This document shows, piece by piece, positions 1 to 8,523 of a stretch of DNA of 64,000 bases. The position numbers were made by a program, and so were the translations under genes. The notes beneath the pieces were generated by a model, which worked only from the letters and a program-made list of their open reading frames with translations, had not been told where the DNA came from and did no database searches. Source of the DNA: Flavobacteriaceae bacterium (GTDB taxonomy: Bacteria; Bacteroidota; Bacteroidia; Flavobacteriales; Flavobacteriaceae); the NCBI GenBank assembly GCA_947446635.1, contig CANFHF010000011.1:1-64000 (forward strand), read 5' to 3'. Positions within the stretch are counted from its first letter, which is position 1; each line of letters opens with the position of its first letter.

Positions 1-365
1 ATTAACTTTCAAAGTTAAAATTAAACCCAATTAGAAATTAAATGTCAGTCTGAGCTTGTCGAAGACAAAAAAAAGAGACACTTCGACAAGCTCAGTGTGA
101 CAAATTCCAATAAATTAAGCATGAAATATAATTGCACCCAACGGGTTAAATAACAATAAAAAGTAGCGGTATTAGTAGGTCTACTATTAGTTATTTTTTG
201 TAAAAAATAAAGCCAAGAAACTTTTGGCCAACCCAATCCAAGCGCAGTTTCACAAAAAGGCGATTGAATTACTAAAATTATAGTAATCAGTGCGATTTGT
301 TTTAGTTTTTGATTATATTTAAACTAAATACATCACTGCTATTTTTTATTTTCAAATGGATTCTT
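1..365. other. Gene-poor left edge
   Basis: No convincing gene. It holds the REP-like palindrome at 43-102 and a small inverted repeat around 269-288 (7-base arms attacta/tagtaat). The only open frame, on the minus strand at 45-236, reads through the palindrome and has no family features, so I treat it as chance. Confidence 0.6.
43..102. repeat. REP-like palindrome (gagcttgtcgaag core)
   Basis: Two 22-base arms, 43-64 and 81-102, are inverted complements apart from two adjacent mismatches, separated by a 16-base A-rich loop. The core gagcttgtcgaag / cttcgacaagctc is a motif I know as a recurrent intergenic palindrome in Bacteroidota genomes. Only this copy is seen in the window, so dispersal is knowledge rather than observation. 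Confidence 0.7.
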
Positions 366-1079
366 ATGATAGAAAAAATAAACCTCAACAACATTCTGTT
401 TCTCGATATCGAAACCGTTCCAGAAGTAGCCGATTTTAAGGAATTGGACACCGAAATGAAAGACCTTTGGGAGCATAAAACCCAATACCAACGCAAAGAC
501 GAATATACCCCAGAAGATTTTTATGACCGAGCCGGAATTTGGGCAGAGTTTGGAAAAATCGTCTGCATTTCAGTGGGGTATTTTACCATCAAAGGCGACA
601 TTCGAAATTTCAGGGTAACGTCTTTTTTTGGGGAAGAAAAGAAAATCCTCCACGATTTTATCAATCTTTTGAACAATCATTTCAATCAACCCCAACACGT
701 TTTATGCGGGCATAATGCTAAGGAATTTGACATTCCGTTCATTGCCAGAAGAATGATTATCAACCAGATGGCTATCCCAAATAAATTGAATTTATTTGGC
801 AAAAAACCATGGGAAATCCCGCATTTAGACACGCTAGAATTATGGAAATTTGGCGATTACAAACATTTTACTTCCCTAAAATTAATGTGTAAAGTGCTGG
901 GAATCCCTTCGCCAAAAGGCGATATTGACGGCAGCCAAGTGGGGCACGTTTTCTACGTCGAAAAAGATATCGACCGCATTGTAACCTATTGCGAAAAGGA
1001 TACTATTGCCGTGGCACAGATTTTCTTGCGTTTGCGACGGGAGGATTTGTTGATTGCCGAAGAAATTAGCCATGTTTAA
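366..1079 (+). CDS. Predicted PolB-like 3'-5' exonuclease (DEDD superfamily)
   Basis: A 237-residue protein resembling the predicted 3'-5' exonuclease related to the proofreading domain of family B polymerases (Pfam DNA_pol_B_exo2 type). Visible motifs are Exo I LDIETVP near the N-terminus, Exo II GHNAKEFDIPF in the middle and Exo III YCEKDTIAVAQ near the C-terminus, supplying the acidic metal ligands. It is a stand-alone nuclease with no polymerase attached, presumably acting in DNA or RNA processing; the substrate is unknown. A longer reading from a TTG at 309 adds 19 hydrophobic residues, but the ATG at 366 gives the usual N-terminus just before Exo I, so I chose it. It lies 53 bases before the SpmAB-like gene. 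Confidence 0.8.
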   Translation: MIEKINLNNILFLDIETVPEVADFKELDTEMKDLWEHKTQYQRKDEYTPEDFYDRAGIWAEFGKIVCISVGYFTIKGDIRNFRVTSFFGEEKKILHDFINLLNNHFNQPQHVLCGHNAKEFDIPFIARRMIINQMAIPNKLNLFGKKPWEIPHLDTLELWKFGDYKHFTSLKLMCKVLGIPSPKGDIDGSQVGHVFYVEKDIDRIVTYCEKDTIAVAQIFLRLRREDLLIAEEISHV

Positions 1080-1132
1080 ATTACTTTGTAAACGTTTAGG
1101 TTAAATAATTACATTTACAAAAATTATAGATT

Positions 1133-2572
1133 ATGGTATTGAGCAGATTTTGGTTGACAATCTTCATTTCTTCGATTGCGTTTATTGTAGTGAGTTTATT
1201 TACAGGAAACAGTTACACGATAGATTTTGTATTGAACGGTAAGAAAGACGATCCTATTTTAATATCCGAAAAATACATCGACCAACTGCCTGCTTTTATA
1301 AAAGACAGCATCGCTAAGGCGCCAGACAAAACCATGCTCATCAACAGAGACACCCTGAATGCCGACACAACCTATGTTTATTCCAGTAAAACAGTCAAGA
1401 TTTATAGCGGCATACAAAAATCGGACGGGCTTTTACCAACATGCAAAAACACGGTGTTGGATTTAATTATTCCCCTGATAGCCTATTTGGCTTTCTTTTG
1501 CGGCTTGATGGAGTTGCTTATCGTTTCTGGGGCAGCCGAAAAACTCGCCAAAAAGCTAAGCCCTGTTTTTGTAAAAGTGTTCCCTAGCGTTCCAAAAAAT
1601 CACGAATCGATTTCTTATATGACCTTGAATTTTGCCGCTAATTTCCTGGGCCTAGACTCTGCCGCAACCCCATTTGGATTGAAAGCGATGGAGAGTTTAC
1701 AAACCCTGAATCCCGACAAAGATAAGGCGAGTGATGCCCAAATTATGTTTTTGTGTTTGCATGCCGCCGGACTCACCTTAATTCCCACGTCTATCATTGG
1801 GTATCGTGCCGCCGAAAATGCCGCCAATCCCGCCGATGTCATGTTGCCTTGTATCATCACTTCGTTTATTGGGACCATTGCCGCCTTTTTGATTGTGGGC
1901 ATCCGGCAAAAAGTAAATTTCAAAAGCGCCACATTGGTGGTCGCCTTGATGACCATTATAGCCGCGATTGTAGGATTGTTGATGTACGTCAATCAGTTGG
2001 ATTTGGTGGGTAAAAATTTCTTTACGGCCAACCTTTCAGGCTTGATGTTAGTCGCTATTATCGGGTTTACTCTGGTTTTTTCGTTGGTGAATGAGAAAAA
2101 ATTTACCCAAAAAGAAACGACGGTTTTTGACACTTTTGTGATAGGGGCCAACAACGGTTTGAAAACCGGAATTACCATTTTTCCTTATGTTCTTGCCATG
2201 TTAGTAGCCATTTCACTGTTTAGAAACAGTGGTTTGTTTGAGATTATTAGCAACTGGCTTTCTTTTGTTTTCTCCCAGCTGGGCGTGAGTAAAGAAATAA
2301 CCGATGCCTTGCCCGTGGCGATGCTACGTCCTTTTAGTTCGGGCGGTTCCAGAGGATTTATGATTGATTCCATGCGTACTTTTGGCGTAGATTCGTTCAC
2401 TGGGAGGCTAAGTTCTATTTTTCAATGCAGTGCCGAAACTACGTTTTATGTAATCGCCGTTTATTTTGGATCTATTAAAATTAAAAATACGCGCTATACG
2501 CTGAGCACCATGCTACTAGTAGATTTAGTTTGTGTGATTACGGCTATTTTTGTGGCGACTTGGTTTTTTTAA
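1133..2572 (+). CDS. Fused SpmA-SpmB nucleoside-recognition (Gate) membrane protein
   Basis: A 479-residue multi-pass membrane protein. Residues from about 105 match SpmA (LGLDSAATPFGLKAM and an LTLIPTS segment), and the C-terminal third matches SpmB (GANNGLKTGITIFPY and LRPFSSGGSRG). In Bacillus these are two spore-maturation genes; here they are one polypeptide in an organism with no sign of sporulation. Between the first membrane helix (residues 8-23) and the SpmA part lies an insert of about 80 polar residues that probably forms a soluble extracytoplasmic domain. Transport of a nucleoside-like or peptidoglycan-related compound is only a family-level guess. No terminator is obvious after the stop. 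Confidence 0.82.
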   Translation: MVLSRFWLTIFISSIAFIVVSLFTGNSYTIDFVLNGKKDDPILISEKYIDQLPAFIKDSIAKAPDKTMLINRDTLNADTTYVYSSKTVKIYSGIQKSDGLLPTCKNTVLDLIIPLIAYLAFFCGLMELLIVSGAAEKLAKKLSPVFVKVFPSVPKNHESISYMTLNFAANFLGLDSAATPFGLKAMESLQTLNPDKDKASDAQIMFLCLHAAGLTLIPTSIIGYRAAENAANPADVMLPCIITSFIGTIAAFLIVGIRQKVNFKSATLVVALMTIIAAIVGLLMYVNQLDLVGKNFFTANLSGLMLVAIIGFTLVFSLVNEKKFTQKETTVFDTFVIGANNGLKTGITIFPYVLAMLVAISLFRNSGLFEIISNWLSFVFSQLGVSKEITDALPVAMLRPFSSGGSRGFMIDSMRTFGVDSFTGRLSSIFQCSAETTFYVIAVYFGSIKIKNTRYTLSTMLLVDLVCVITAIFVATWFF

Positions 2573-2894
2573 ACCCGGTTTCAGGAATTTTCTCGTGGGC
2601 TGTTTTTGCTGAATCCTTAAACCCCTTTACATCTTTCCTTTGCGATTTATCTTTCCTGTAAATAATTAGGAATTCCTATATAAAAAGGTATACTTTGTTA
2701 AAAAGATTACAATTGATCTAAGTTGTCAAAATTATTGTATTACTAAGCTGAAAATGAATTAAAATAAAAATTCATTGTTGTCCGATAAAAGTAAATAAAG
2801 ACAATAAGAGCAAGCTCAAAAGTTGCTTAATTAAATTAAAAAAGGGAAGCTGAAAACTTTATAGAGTAGGTAAAAAAATAAACCAAAATAAATT
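2573..2894. other. Intergenic region, no gene seen
   Basis: An AT-rich stretch with no convincing ORF. It contains a small inverted repeat with 8-base arms aatgaatt (2753-2760) and aattcatt (2769-2776). No clear TAnnTTTG promoter was found for the PH-domain gene that follows. Confidence 0.5.
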
Positions 2895-3344
2895 ATGAGT
2901 TACATTAAAAAACATTTGATGAGCGGAGAAACAATTGTTTATCAAACAAAATTAAATTGGAGTGAATATCTTAAAGGGATAACTATTATAATTATTGGTA
3001 TTATAATTATTGAAAGTAGTAATACTGCAGGTTCATTTGGAGGATTTTTAGTTCTGGTGGGTTTGTTTTTATTAGGTAAAAGTTTTTTAAAAATGAAATC
3101 TTCTGAATTTGCCGTTACAGATAAAAGAGTATTAATAAAAGTTGGGATTTTAAGAACCCAGTCATTAGAAACAATGCTAAATAAAGTTGAAGGGATTCAC
3201 GTTGAACAAGGATTGGTTGATAAAATGTTCGGGTGTGGTAACATTGATGTAAAAGGAACTGGAGGTACTAAAAATTCATTTGCAGGGATTGACAACCCAT
3301 TTGAATTTAGAAATGCGGTTAACGAACAGATTTCAAAACAATAA
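2895..3344 (+). CDS. Small membrane PH-domain protein (bPH2 / YdbT-like)
   Basis: A 149-residue protein. Residues about 27-66 form two hydrophobic segments, very rich in Ile, joined by a short polar loop. The remainder fits the bacterial PH-like domain of the bPH2 family: the FAVTDKRVLIK segment, followed by a LNKVEGIHVEQG segment, is typical of the YdbS/YdbT group. Function is unknown; such proteins sit in the inner membrane with the PH fold facing the cytoplasm. It looks monocistronic, with a terminator starting 43 bases after the stop. Codon use is more AT-rich by eye than that of its neighbours. Confidence 0.75.
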   Translation: MSYIKKHLMSGETIVYQTKLNWSEYLKGITIIIIGIIIIESSNTAGSFGGFLVLVGLFLLGKSFLKMKSSEFAVTDKRVLIKVGILRTQSLETMLNKVEGIHVEQGLVDKMFGCGNIDVKGTGGTKNSFAGIDNPFEFRNAVNEQISKQ

Positions 3345-3386
3345 TAAGTTTTATTATTAAAAGAAACCTCAACATTTGCTTAAATC

Positions 3387-3414
3387 AAGCCATTACGAAA
3401 GTAGTGGCTTTTTT
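3387..3414 (+). terminator. Rho-independent terminator after the PH-domain gene
   Basis: The stem aagccatta / tagtggctt (one G-T pair) with a 6-base loop is followed by a run of six T, 43 bases after the stop codon. Confidence 0.75.
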
Positions 3415-3420
3415 ATGGTA

Positions 3421-3996
3421 ACTGCGTTGAGGTAAAATAGCAATGCCATTTTAGTACAATTCCTCCGATCGCTCAAAAGGAACGCGTAGTTTAAATTTTC
3501 ACAAAACCAAACAAATTTCAATAGTTAACGCCGTAATTTAGAGGTCATAGTATTGTATTAAAAAAAGAGGCTTCGCACTTCCGAAATGATTTTGTTTAAA
3601 GACCTAAAAACAAAAAATAGTATTTATTTTGAAATACGCTACGTTAGTAATGCTCTAAAACAGTCCTGTTGTAATCCGTTTAAACATCTTCTAAAGCGCC
3701 AATTCAGTGGGTTTGTGAAAAAATCAGGAATGAGCTGGTAAATTGGCAGCATTTTTATTGTAACAATAGCATTAACACTAAAAAGAAATGGAAAGGCAAA
3801 ATGGAAAGGCTATTTTTAAATCATTTCGGCAGAACAGAAGTGGTAAATCATGGCAAAAACGGCTTTGGGTATCGTATATAAGTACAGAATAAAATTGGCA
3901 TCTTTATTTCTTTTTTTTAAATTTGCTCCCATTGTTTCAATTAGGGCTAAAGGCGTACGATTGAAAAAAAGAAATACACTTAAAAAAATAGTTAAA
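3421..3996. other. Long leader/intergenic region upstream of leuC
   Basis: About 570 bases without a convincing gene. The only coding possibility is an in-frame 49-residue extension of LeuC starting at 3850; it is strongly basic and hydrophobic, unlike LeuC family N-termini, and I reject it. I looked for a short leader peptide rich in Leu, Ile or Val codons with an attenuator hairpin and did not find a clear one. Confidence 0.5.
3895..3925 (+). promoter_or_regulatory. Candidate leuC promoter (TTGG-19-TAAATTTG)
   Basis: The -7 box TAAATTTG (3918-3925) matches the Bacteroidota consensus TAnnTTTG, with TTGG (3895-3898) 19 bases upstream in the -33 position. Transcription would begin near 3932, leaving a leader of about 65 bases before the leuC ATG. 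Confidence 0.45.
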
Positions 3997-5391
3997 ATGA
4001 GTACTACATTATTCGACAAAGTATGGGATTCGCACGTAGTGCGTAAAATTGAAGATGGACCAGACGTTTTTTTTATTGACCGTCATTTCATCCATGAAGT
4101 TACCAGTCCCGTTGCTTTTTTAGGTTTGAAAGAAAGAGGAGTTACGGTTTTGTATCCAGCGCGCACTTTTGCCACTGCCGATCACAACACCCCAACTATA
4201 AACCAACATTTACCCGTAGAAGATGCCTTATCGGCTAATCAGTTAAAAGCCTTGGAAGATAACGCTGCCGAATATGGTATTTCTCACTGGGGATTAGGGC
4301 ATCAAAAAAATGGAATTGTTCACGTGGTAGGTCCTGAAAACGGAATTACTTTGCCGGGCGCCACTATCGTTTGTGGCGATTCACATACTTCTACACATGG
4401 TGCTTTTGGCGCTATTGCTTTTGGTATCGGAACTTCAGAGGTGGAAATGGTTTTGTCAACCCAATGTATCATGCAACCGAAACCAAAGAAAATGCGTATC
4501 AACGTGAATGGTAAATTGAGCAAAGGAGTGGGTCCAAAAGACGTGGCGCTATATATTATTTCGCAATTAACCACTTCTGGCGGAACGGGTTATTTTGCGG
4601 AATATGCAGGTAATGTTTTCGAAGAAATGTCTATGGAAGGTCGTATGACCGTTTGTAACTTAAGTATCGAAATGGGTGCTCGTGGCGGAATGATTGCTCC
4701 TGACCAAAAAACATTCGATTTCTTGGAAGGAAGATTATACGCTCCAAAAGGGGAGGCTTGGACAAAAGCCGTGGCATATTGGAAAACCTTGAAAACCGAT
4801 GCTGATGCTATTTTTGATGCGGAATTAAACATCAATGCGGCTGATATCGAACCTATGATAACGTATGGTACAAATCCTGGAATGGGAATTGGTATCTCAG
4901 CAACTATTCCAAACGCCAACCAAGTTAAAGGTGGCGCCGAAACCTACAAAAAATCTTTGGCCTATATGGGCTTTGAAGAAAACGACGTAATGATTGGTAA
5001 ACCAATTGATTTTGTTTTCTTGGGAAGTTGTACCAATGGTCGTATTGAAGATTTTAGAGCTTTTACAGAAATTGTAAAAGGGCGACAAAAAGCAGCAAAT
5101 GTTACGGCTTGGCTAGTTCCAGGTTCGCATGTTGTAGAAGCACAGATCAAAGAAGAAGGCCTTTTAGACATTCTTACCGAAGCTGGTTTTGTATTGCGTC
5201 AGCCAGGTTGTTCGGCTTGTTTAGCGATGAACGATGATAAAGTTCCTGCTGGAAAATACGCGGTAAGTACCTCAAACAGAAACTTTGAAGGCCGTCAAGG
5301 TCCGGGTTCTAGAACTTTATTGGCTAGTCCAATTATGGCAGCAGCAGCAGCAGTTACAGGAAAATTAACGGATCCTAGAGAGCTTTTTTAA
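3997..5391 (+). CDS. leuC: 3-isopropylmalate dehydratase, large subunit
   Basis: A 464-residue aconitase-family subunit that, with LeuD, isomerises 2-isopropylmalate to 3-isopropylmalate; the same pair also converts citramalate to 3-methylmalate. The three 4Fe-4S ligands are Cys345 (SCTNGR) and Cys405 and Cys408 (GCSACL). The substrate motifs [11 protein letters not shown] and GRQGPGSRT are present. Length matches bacterial LeuC. The start at [10 protein letters not shown] is chosen because family members begin there. It is first in the run leuC-leuD-ORF6N-acyltransferase-leuB, with a candidate promoter 72 bases upstream of the ATG. Confidence 0.96.
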   Translation: MSTTLFDKVWDSHVVRKIEDGPDVFFIDRHFIHEVTSPVAFLGLKERGVTVLYPARTFATADHNTPTINQHLPVEDALSANQLKALEDNAAEYGISHWGLGHQKNGIVHVVGPENGITLPGATIVCGDSHTSTHGAFGAIAFGIGTSEVEMVLSTQCIMQPKPKKMRINVNGKLSKGVGPKDVALYIISQLTTSGGTGYFAEYAGNVFEEMSMEGRMTVCNLSIEMGARGGMIAPDQKTFDFLEGRLYAPKGEAWTKAVAYWKTLKTDADAIFDAELNINAADIEPMITYGTNPGMGIGISATIPNANQVKGGAETYKKSLAYMGFEENDVMIGKPIDFVFLGSCTNGRIEDFRAFTEIVKGRQKAANVTAWLVPGSHVVEAQIKEEGLLDILTEAGFVLRQPGCSACLAMNDDKVPAGKYAVSTSNRNFEGRQGPGSRTLLASPIMAAAAAVTGKLTDPRELF

Positions 5392-5407
5392 AGATTTCAG
5401 AATGTAG

Positions 5408-5432
5408 ATTAACGATTTCAGATTTCGTTAAT
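5408..5432. repeat. Small inverted repeat between leuC and leuD
   Basis: Perfect 8-base arms attaacga (5408-5415) and tcgttaat (5425-5432) with a 9-base loop lie in the 141-base leuC-leuD spacer. There is no T-run, so it may be an RNA-processing hairpin rather than a terminator. The rest of the spacer has repeated aatca/aatttaga words. Confidence 0.5.
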
Positions 5433-5532
5433 TCTCAAATTTAGATTTCAACTTACAATTTAGATTAAATAAAATAACATTAGCGTTTCTATTTAGAAAA
5501 TCAGCAATCGCTAATCAAAAATCAAAAATCAA

Positions 5533-6129
5533 ATGGCATACGATAAATTTAATATCCTTCGCAGTAGTGCAGTACCACTACCAATAGAAAATGTTGACAC
5601 CGATCAAATTATTCCAGCTCGTTTCTTGAAAGCTACAAAACGCGAAGGTTTTGGAGATAATCTTTTTAGAGATTGGAGATATAACGGAGATGAAACTCCA
5701 AAAGCAGATTTCGTATTAAACGATAAAACATACAGTGGTAAAATATTAGTAGGCGGTAAAAACTTTGGCTCTGGTTCATCAAGAGAACATGCAGCTTGGG
5801 CCGTTTACGATTATGGATTTCGTGCCGTAGTTTCTAGTTTTTTTGCAGATATTTTCAAAGGGAACTGCTTAAATATCGGTGTTTTGCCAGTACAAGTTAG
5901 CCCGGAATTTGCGGATACTATTTTCAAAGCTATCGAAAAAGATCCAAAAACGGAATTGGAAATCAACTTGCCTGCACAAACCATTACTTTGTTAGCCACG
6001 GGACAAAAAGAATCTTTTGACATTAGTGGATACAAAAAAGACAACATGATTAATGGTTTTGACGATATTGACTATTTGCAAAACATCAAATCAGAAGTAG
6101 TGGAATTTGCCAATAAACTTCCATACTAA
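5533..6129 (+). CDS. leuD: 3-isopropylmalate dehydratase, small subunit
   Basis: A 198-residue small (swivel domain) subunit of isopropylmalate isomerase and the partner of LeuC. The motif NVDTDQIIPARFLK near residue 20 and the NFGSGSSREHAAWA loop near residue 80 are the family signatures. Length is normal. It follows leuC after 141 bases containing a hairpin. The next leu-type gene is about 840 bases away because an ORF6N gene and its flank intervene. Confidence 0.96.
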   Translation: MAYDKFNILRSSAVPLPIENVDTDQIIPARFLKATKREGFGDNLFRDWRYNGDETPKADFVLNDKTYSGKILVGGKNFGSGSSREHAAWAVYDYGFRAVVSSFFADIFKGNCLNIGVLPVQVSPEFADTIFKAIEKDPKTELEINLPAQTITLLATGQKESFDISGYKKDNMINGFDDIDYLQNIKSEVVEFANKLPY

Positions 6130-6422
6130 AAAGATATAGATCAACTTAATACTGGCAAGGTTTGAAGTTCTGTTGGGATTCAGAAAATAAACACATTTTA
6201 CTTGTTGATTGGGAGACGTTGGGCGGTCATTTCAATTAGTTTTATAAAGGCTAAACATTATTTAGAGGATAATCGCATCATAATTAATACGATCCGTTCC
6301 TTATTTTAAGATGCTTTTGAAACATAAAGTTTCATAAACAATAGGAAGGTTTGATGAGGCGTTAGTCGTAAAGAAATAGTTGAAAGAAGGTTTTTTTTGA
6401 GAGACAAACAAAATGGAAAACG
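6130..6422. other. Spacer between leuD and the ORF6N gene
   Basis: About 290 bases with no gene or clear relic. A short gaaac/gtttc hairpin lies near 6319-6333. Together with the ORF6N gene this looks like material inserted into the leu operon, but no terminal repeats or target duplication could be identified by eye. Confidence 0.4.
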
Positions 6423-6944
6423 ATGAGTGGCAATTTGATAATCCCAGAAAAAACAATCACGGATAAGATTTACATTATTCGAAATCAAAAAGTGATGCTA
6501 GACAGAGATCTGGCGGCACTTTACGGGGTTGAAACAAGGGTTTTGAACCAGGCAGTTAAACGAAACATTGGGCGGTTTCCCGAGGACTTTATGTTTGTGG
6601 TTTCAAAAGTTGAGTTTGACAACTTGATATCACAAATTGTGACATCAAGTTGGGGCGGAACCAGAAAAATTCCTTTTGCCTTCACTGAACATGGTGTAAT
6701 GATGCTTTCAAGTGTTCTTAAAAGTGACAAGGCTATTCAAACTAATATTCAAATCATGCGAACTTTCACAAAAGTAAAACAAATGCTTTTGGACACAAGC
6801 GAGATAAAGATAAATATAGTACAAATACAGAAGAAACTCGAAAATCACGATAAGAATCTTGAGCTGGTATTTTCCTATTTAGAGAAACTTAATGAAAAAA
6901 AACAGGGTGAAAAACCACGAGTGAAAATTGGTTACAAAAAATAA
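6423..6944 (+). CDS. ORF6N-domain DNA-binding protein
   Basis: A 173-residue protein with the ORF6N domain (related to KilA-N) at residues about 8-95: MLDRDLAALYGVETR, then RFPEDFMF, FTEHGVMMLSSVL and a TNIQIMRTF helix. The C-terminal part is Lys/Glu-rich and probably coiled coil. ORF6N proteins are best known from phages and are scattered, often in many copies, through Bacteroidota chromosomes; they are assumed to bind DNA, and their biological role is not known. It sits between leuD and the acyltransferase gene, whose ATG is 28 bases after its stop, so transcription probably runs through. The ATG at 6413 is in another frame and soon stops. Confidence 0.85.
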   Translation: MSGNLIIPEKTITDKIYIIRNQKVMLDRDLAALYGVETRVLNQAVKRNIGRFPEDFMFVVSKVEFDNLISQIVTSSWGGTRKIPFAFTEHGVMMLSSVLKSDKAIQTNIQIMRTFTKVKQMLLDTSEIKINIVQIQKKLENHDKNLELVFSYLEKLNEKKQGEKPRVKIGYKK

Positions 6945-6972
6945 AATCATTTTAGCCAAACGCAATAAAAAA

Positions 6973-8496
6973 ATGGAAAAAAGAAAAATTGAAATAATGG
7001 ATACGACGCTTCGTGATGGTGAACAAACCTCAGGCGTATCCTTTTCTGCTGCAGAAAAATTAACCATTGCGCAATTGTTGCTAGAAGAATTAAATATTGA
7101 TCGAATCGAAGTCGCTTCTGCGCGTGTAAGCGAAGGGGAGTTTCAAGGTGTGAAAGGCATCATGGCTTGGGCAAAAGAAAAAGGCTATTCGGATCGTATT
7201 GAAGTCCTCACCTTTGTTGATAAAGGGCTTTCGATAGATTGGATGAAAAAAACGGGGGCTAAAGTTCAAAATTTATTGACCAAAGGGTCTTTGAATCACC
7301 TTAGCCATCAATTAAAAAAAACACCCGAACAGCATTTCTCTGAGATAGCTGAAAGTATTGCTTTGGCTAATGAAAATGGCATTGCAACCAACGTTTATCT
7401 CGAAGATTGGAGTAACGGCATGCGGAATTCTCCCGAATATGTTTTTCAATATTTGGATTTTATAACAAAGCAGCCTATAAAAAGGATTTTATTGCCAGAT
7501 ACTTTAGGGGTTCTAATTCCATCAGACACTTTTGAATTTATTTCAAAAATAAGGGCAAAATACCCAAACACGCATTTTGATTTCCATGCCCATAATGATT
7601 ACGATTTAAGTGTTTCCAATGCAATGGAAGCCATAAAAGCGGGAATCAGCGGCTTACATGTTACGGTAAACGGCATGGGCGAACGTGCCGGAAATGCCCC
7701 GCTTGAAAGTGTTGTAGCGGTAATCAATGATTTTATGCCTGAAGTAAAAATCAACATTAAAGAATCTTCTTTATATTCAGTTAGTAAATTAGTAGAGACT
7801 TTTACCGGTTATAGAATACCTGCCAATAAGCCTATTGTGGGCGATAATGTGTTTACACAAACTGCCGGAATTCATGCTGATGGTGACAACAAGAATAATT
7901 TATATTTTAATGATTTACTTCCAGAACGTTTTGGAAGAAAGCGAAAATATGCTTTAGGGAAAACCTCTGGCAAAGCCAATATCGAAAAAAATCTTCAGGA
8001 ATTAGGATTGAAACTGAATCAAGAGGATTTAAAATTGGTGACCCAACGCATTATCGAGTTAGGAGACAAAAAAGAAACAGTTACCAGAGAAGATTTGCCT
8101 TATATCATTTCGGATGTTTTAGACAGTCATACCTATGAGGAAAAGATTGTAATTGAATCCTATGTATTGGTTCACTCTAAAGGAACTCGCCCGTCAACCA
8201 CACTTTGTTTGAAAATTGATGGAGAAATAATCGAAGAAAATGCTCAAGGTGATGGACAATTTGATGCTTTTATGAATGCCCTTTCCAGTATCTATAAAAG
8301 TAAAAAAATGGAATTGCCAAAACTAATTGACTATGCCGTTCGGATTCCCCCGGGGAGCAGTTCAGATGCCTTATGCGAAACCATAATCACTTGGACAAAC
8401 GGCAAAAAAGAATTCAAAACAAGAGGCTTAGATTCTGACCAGACGGTTGCGGCCATTAAGGCTACCCAAAAAATGTTAAATATCGTAGCGTCCTAA
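6973..8496 (+). CDS. cimA: LeuA-family acyltransferase, predicted (R)-citramalate synthase
   Basis: A 507-residue member of the isopropylmalate/homocitrate/citramalate synthase family. TIM-barrel motifs: TTLRDGEQ with Arg14-Asp15, Glu144, HAHND with metal ligands His205 and His207, NGMGERAGN, then a linker with His301/Asp303 and a C-terminal LeuA allosteric domain from about residue 380. Positions equivalent to the pyruvate pocket of Leptospira citramalate synthase (Leu81, Leu104, Tyr144 there) are Leu79, Leu102 and Tyr142 here, and long segments such as NLLTKGS and YLEDWSNG recall that enzyme. I therefore infer pyruvate plus acetyl-CoA to citramalate, feeding isoleucine synthesis through LeuCD and LeuB. 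Automatic annotation would probably say 2-isopropylmalate synthase. The start at MEKRKIEIMD fits the family better than an upstream in-frame codon. Confidence 0.8.
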   Translation: MEKRKIEIMDTTLRDGEQTSGVSFSAAEKLTIAQLLLEELNIDRIEVASARVSEGEFQGVKGIMAWAKEKGYSDRIEVLTFVDKGLSIDWMKKTGAKVQNLLTKGSLNHLSHQLKKTPEQHFSEIAESIALANENGIATNVYLEDWSNGMRNSPEYVFQYLDFITKQPIKRILLPDTLGVLIPSDTFEFISKIRAKYPNTHFDFHAHNDYDLSVSNAMEAIKAGISGLHVTVNGMGERAGNAPLESVVAVINDFMPEVKINIKESSLYSVSKLVETFTGYRIPANKPIVGDNVFTQTAGIHADGDNKNNLYFNDLLPERFGRKRKYALGKTSGKANIEKNLQELGLKLNQEDLKLVTQRIIELGDKKETVTREDLPYIISDVLDSHTYEEKIVIESYVLVHSKGTRPSTTLCLKIDGEIIEENAQGDGQFDAFMNALSSIYKSKKMELPKLIDYAVRIPPGSSSDALCETIITWTNGKKEFKTRGLDSDQTVAAIKATQKMLNIVAS

Positions 8497-8523
8497 ATTA
8501 AAATAAATAGTAAAGTTTAAAAC

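Noticed and set aside
45..236. 63-residue minus-strand frame at the left edge
   Set aside because: Half of it is translated REP palindrome; composition is odd and there are no family motifs.
309..365. TTG start of the exonuclease gene
   Set aside because: The ATG at 366 gives the usual distance to the Exo I motif.
1615..1992. 125-residue minus-strand frame inside the SpmAB gene
   Set aside because: Shadow of a clear membrane-protein gene.
3850..3996. 49-residue N-terminal extension of LeuC
   Set aside because: Basic and hydrophobic, absent from LeuC proteins, and it covers the predicted promoter and leader.
6973..8496. Plain 2-isopropylmalate synthase (leuA)
   Set aside because: Not excluded, but the pocket residues fit citramalate synthase better.
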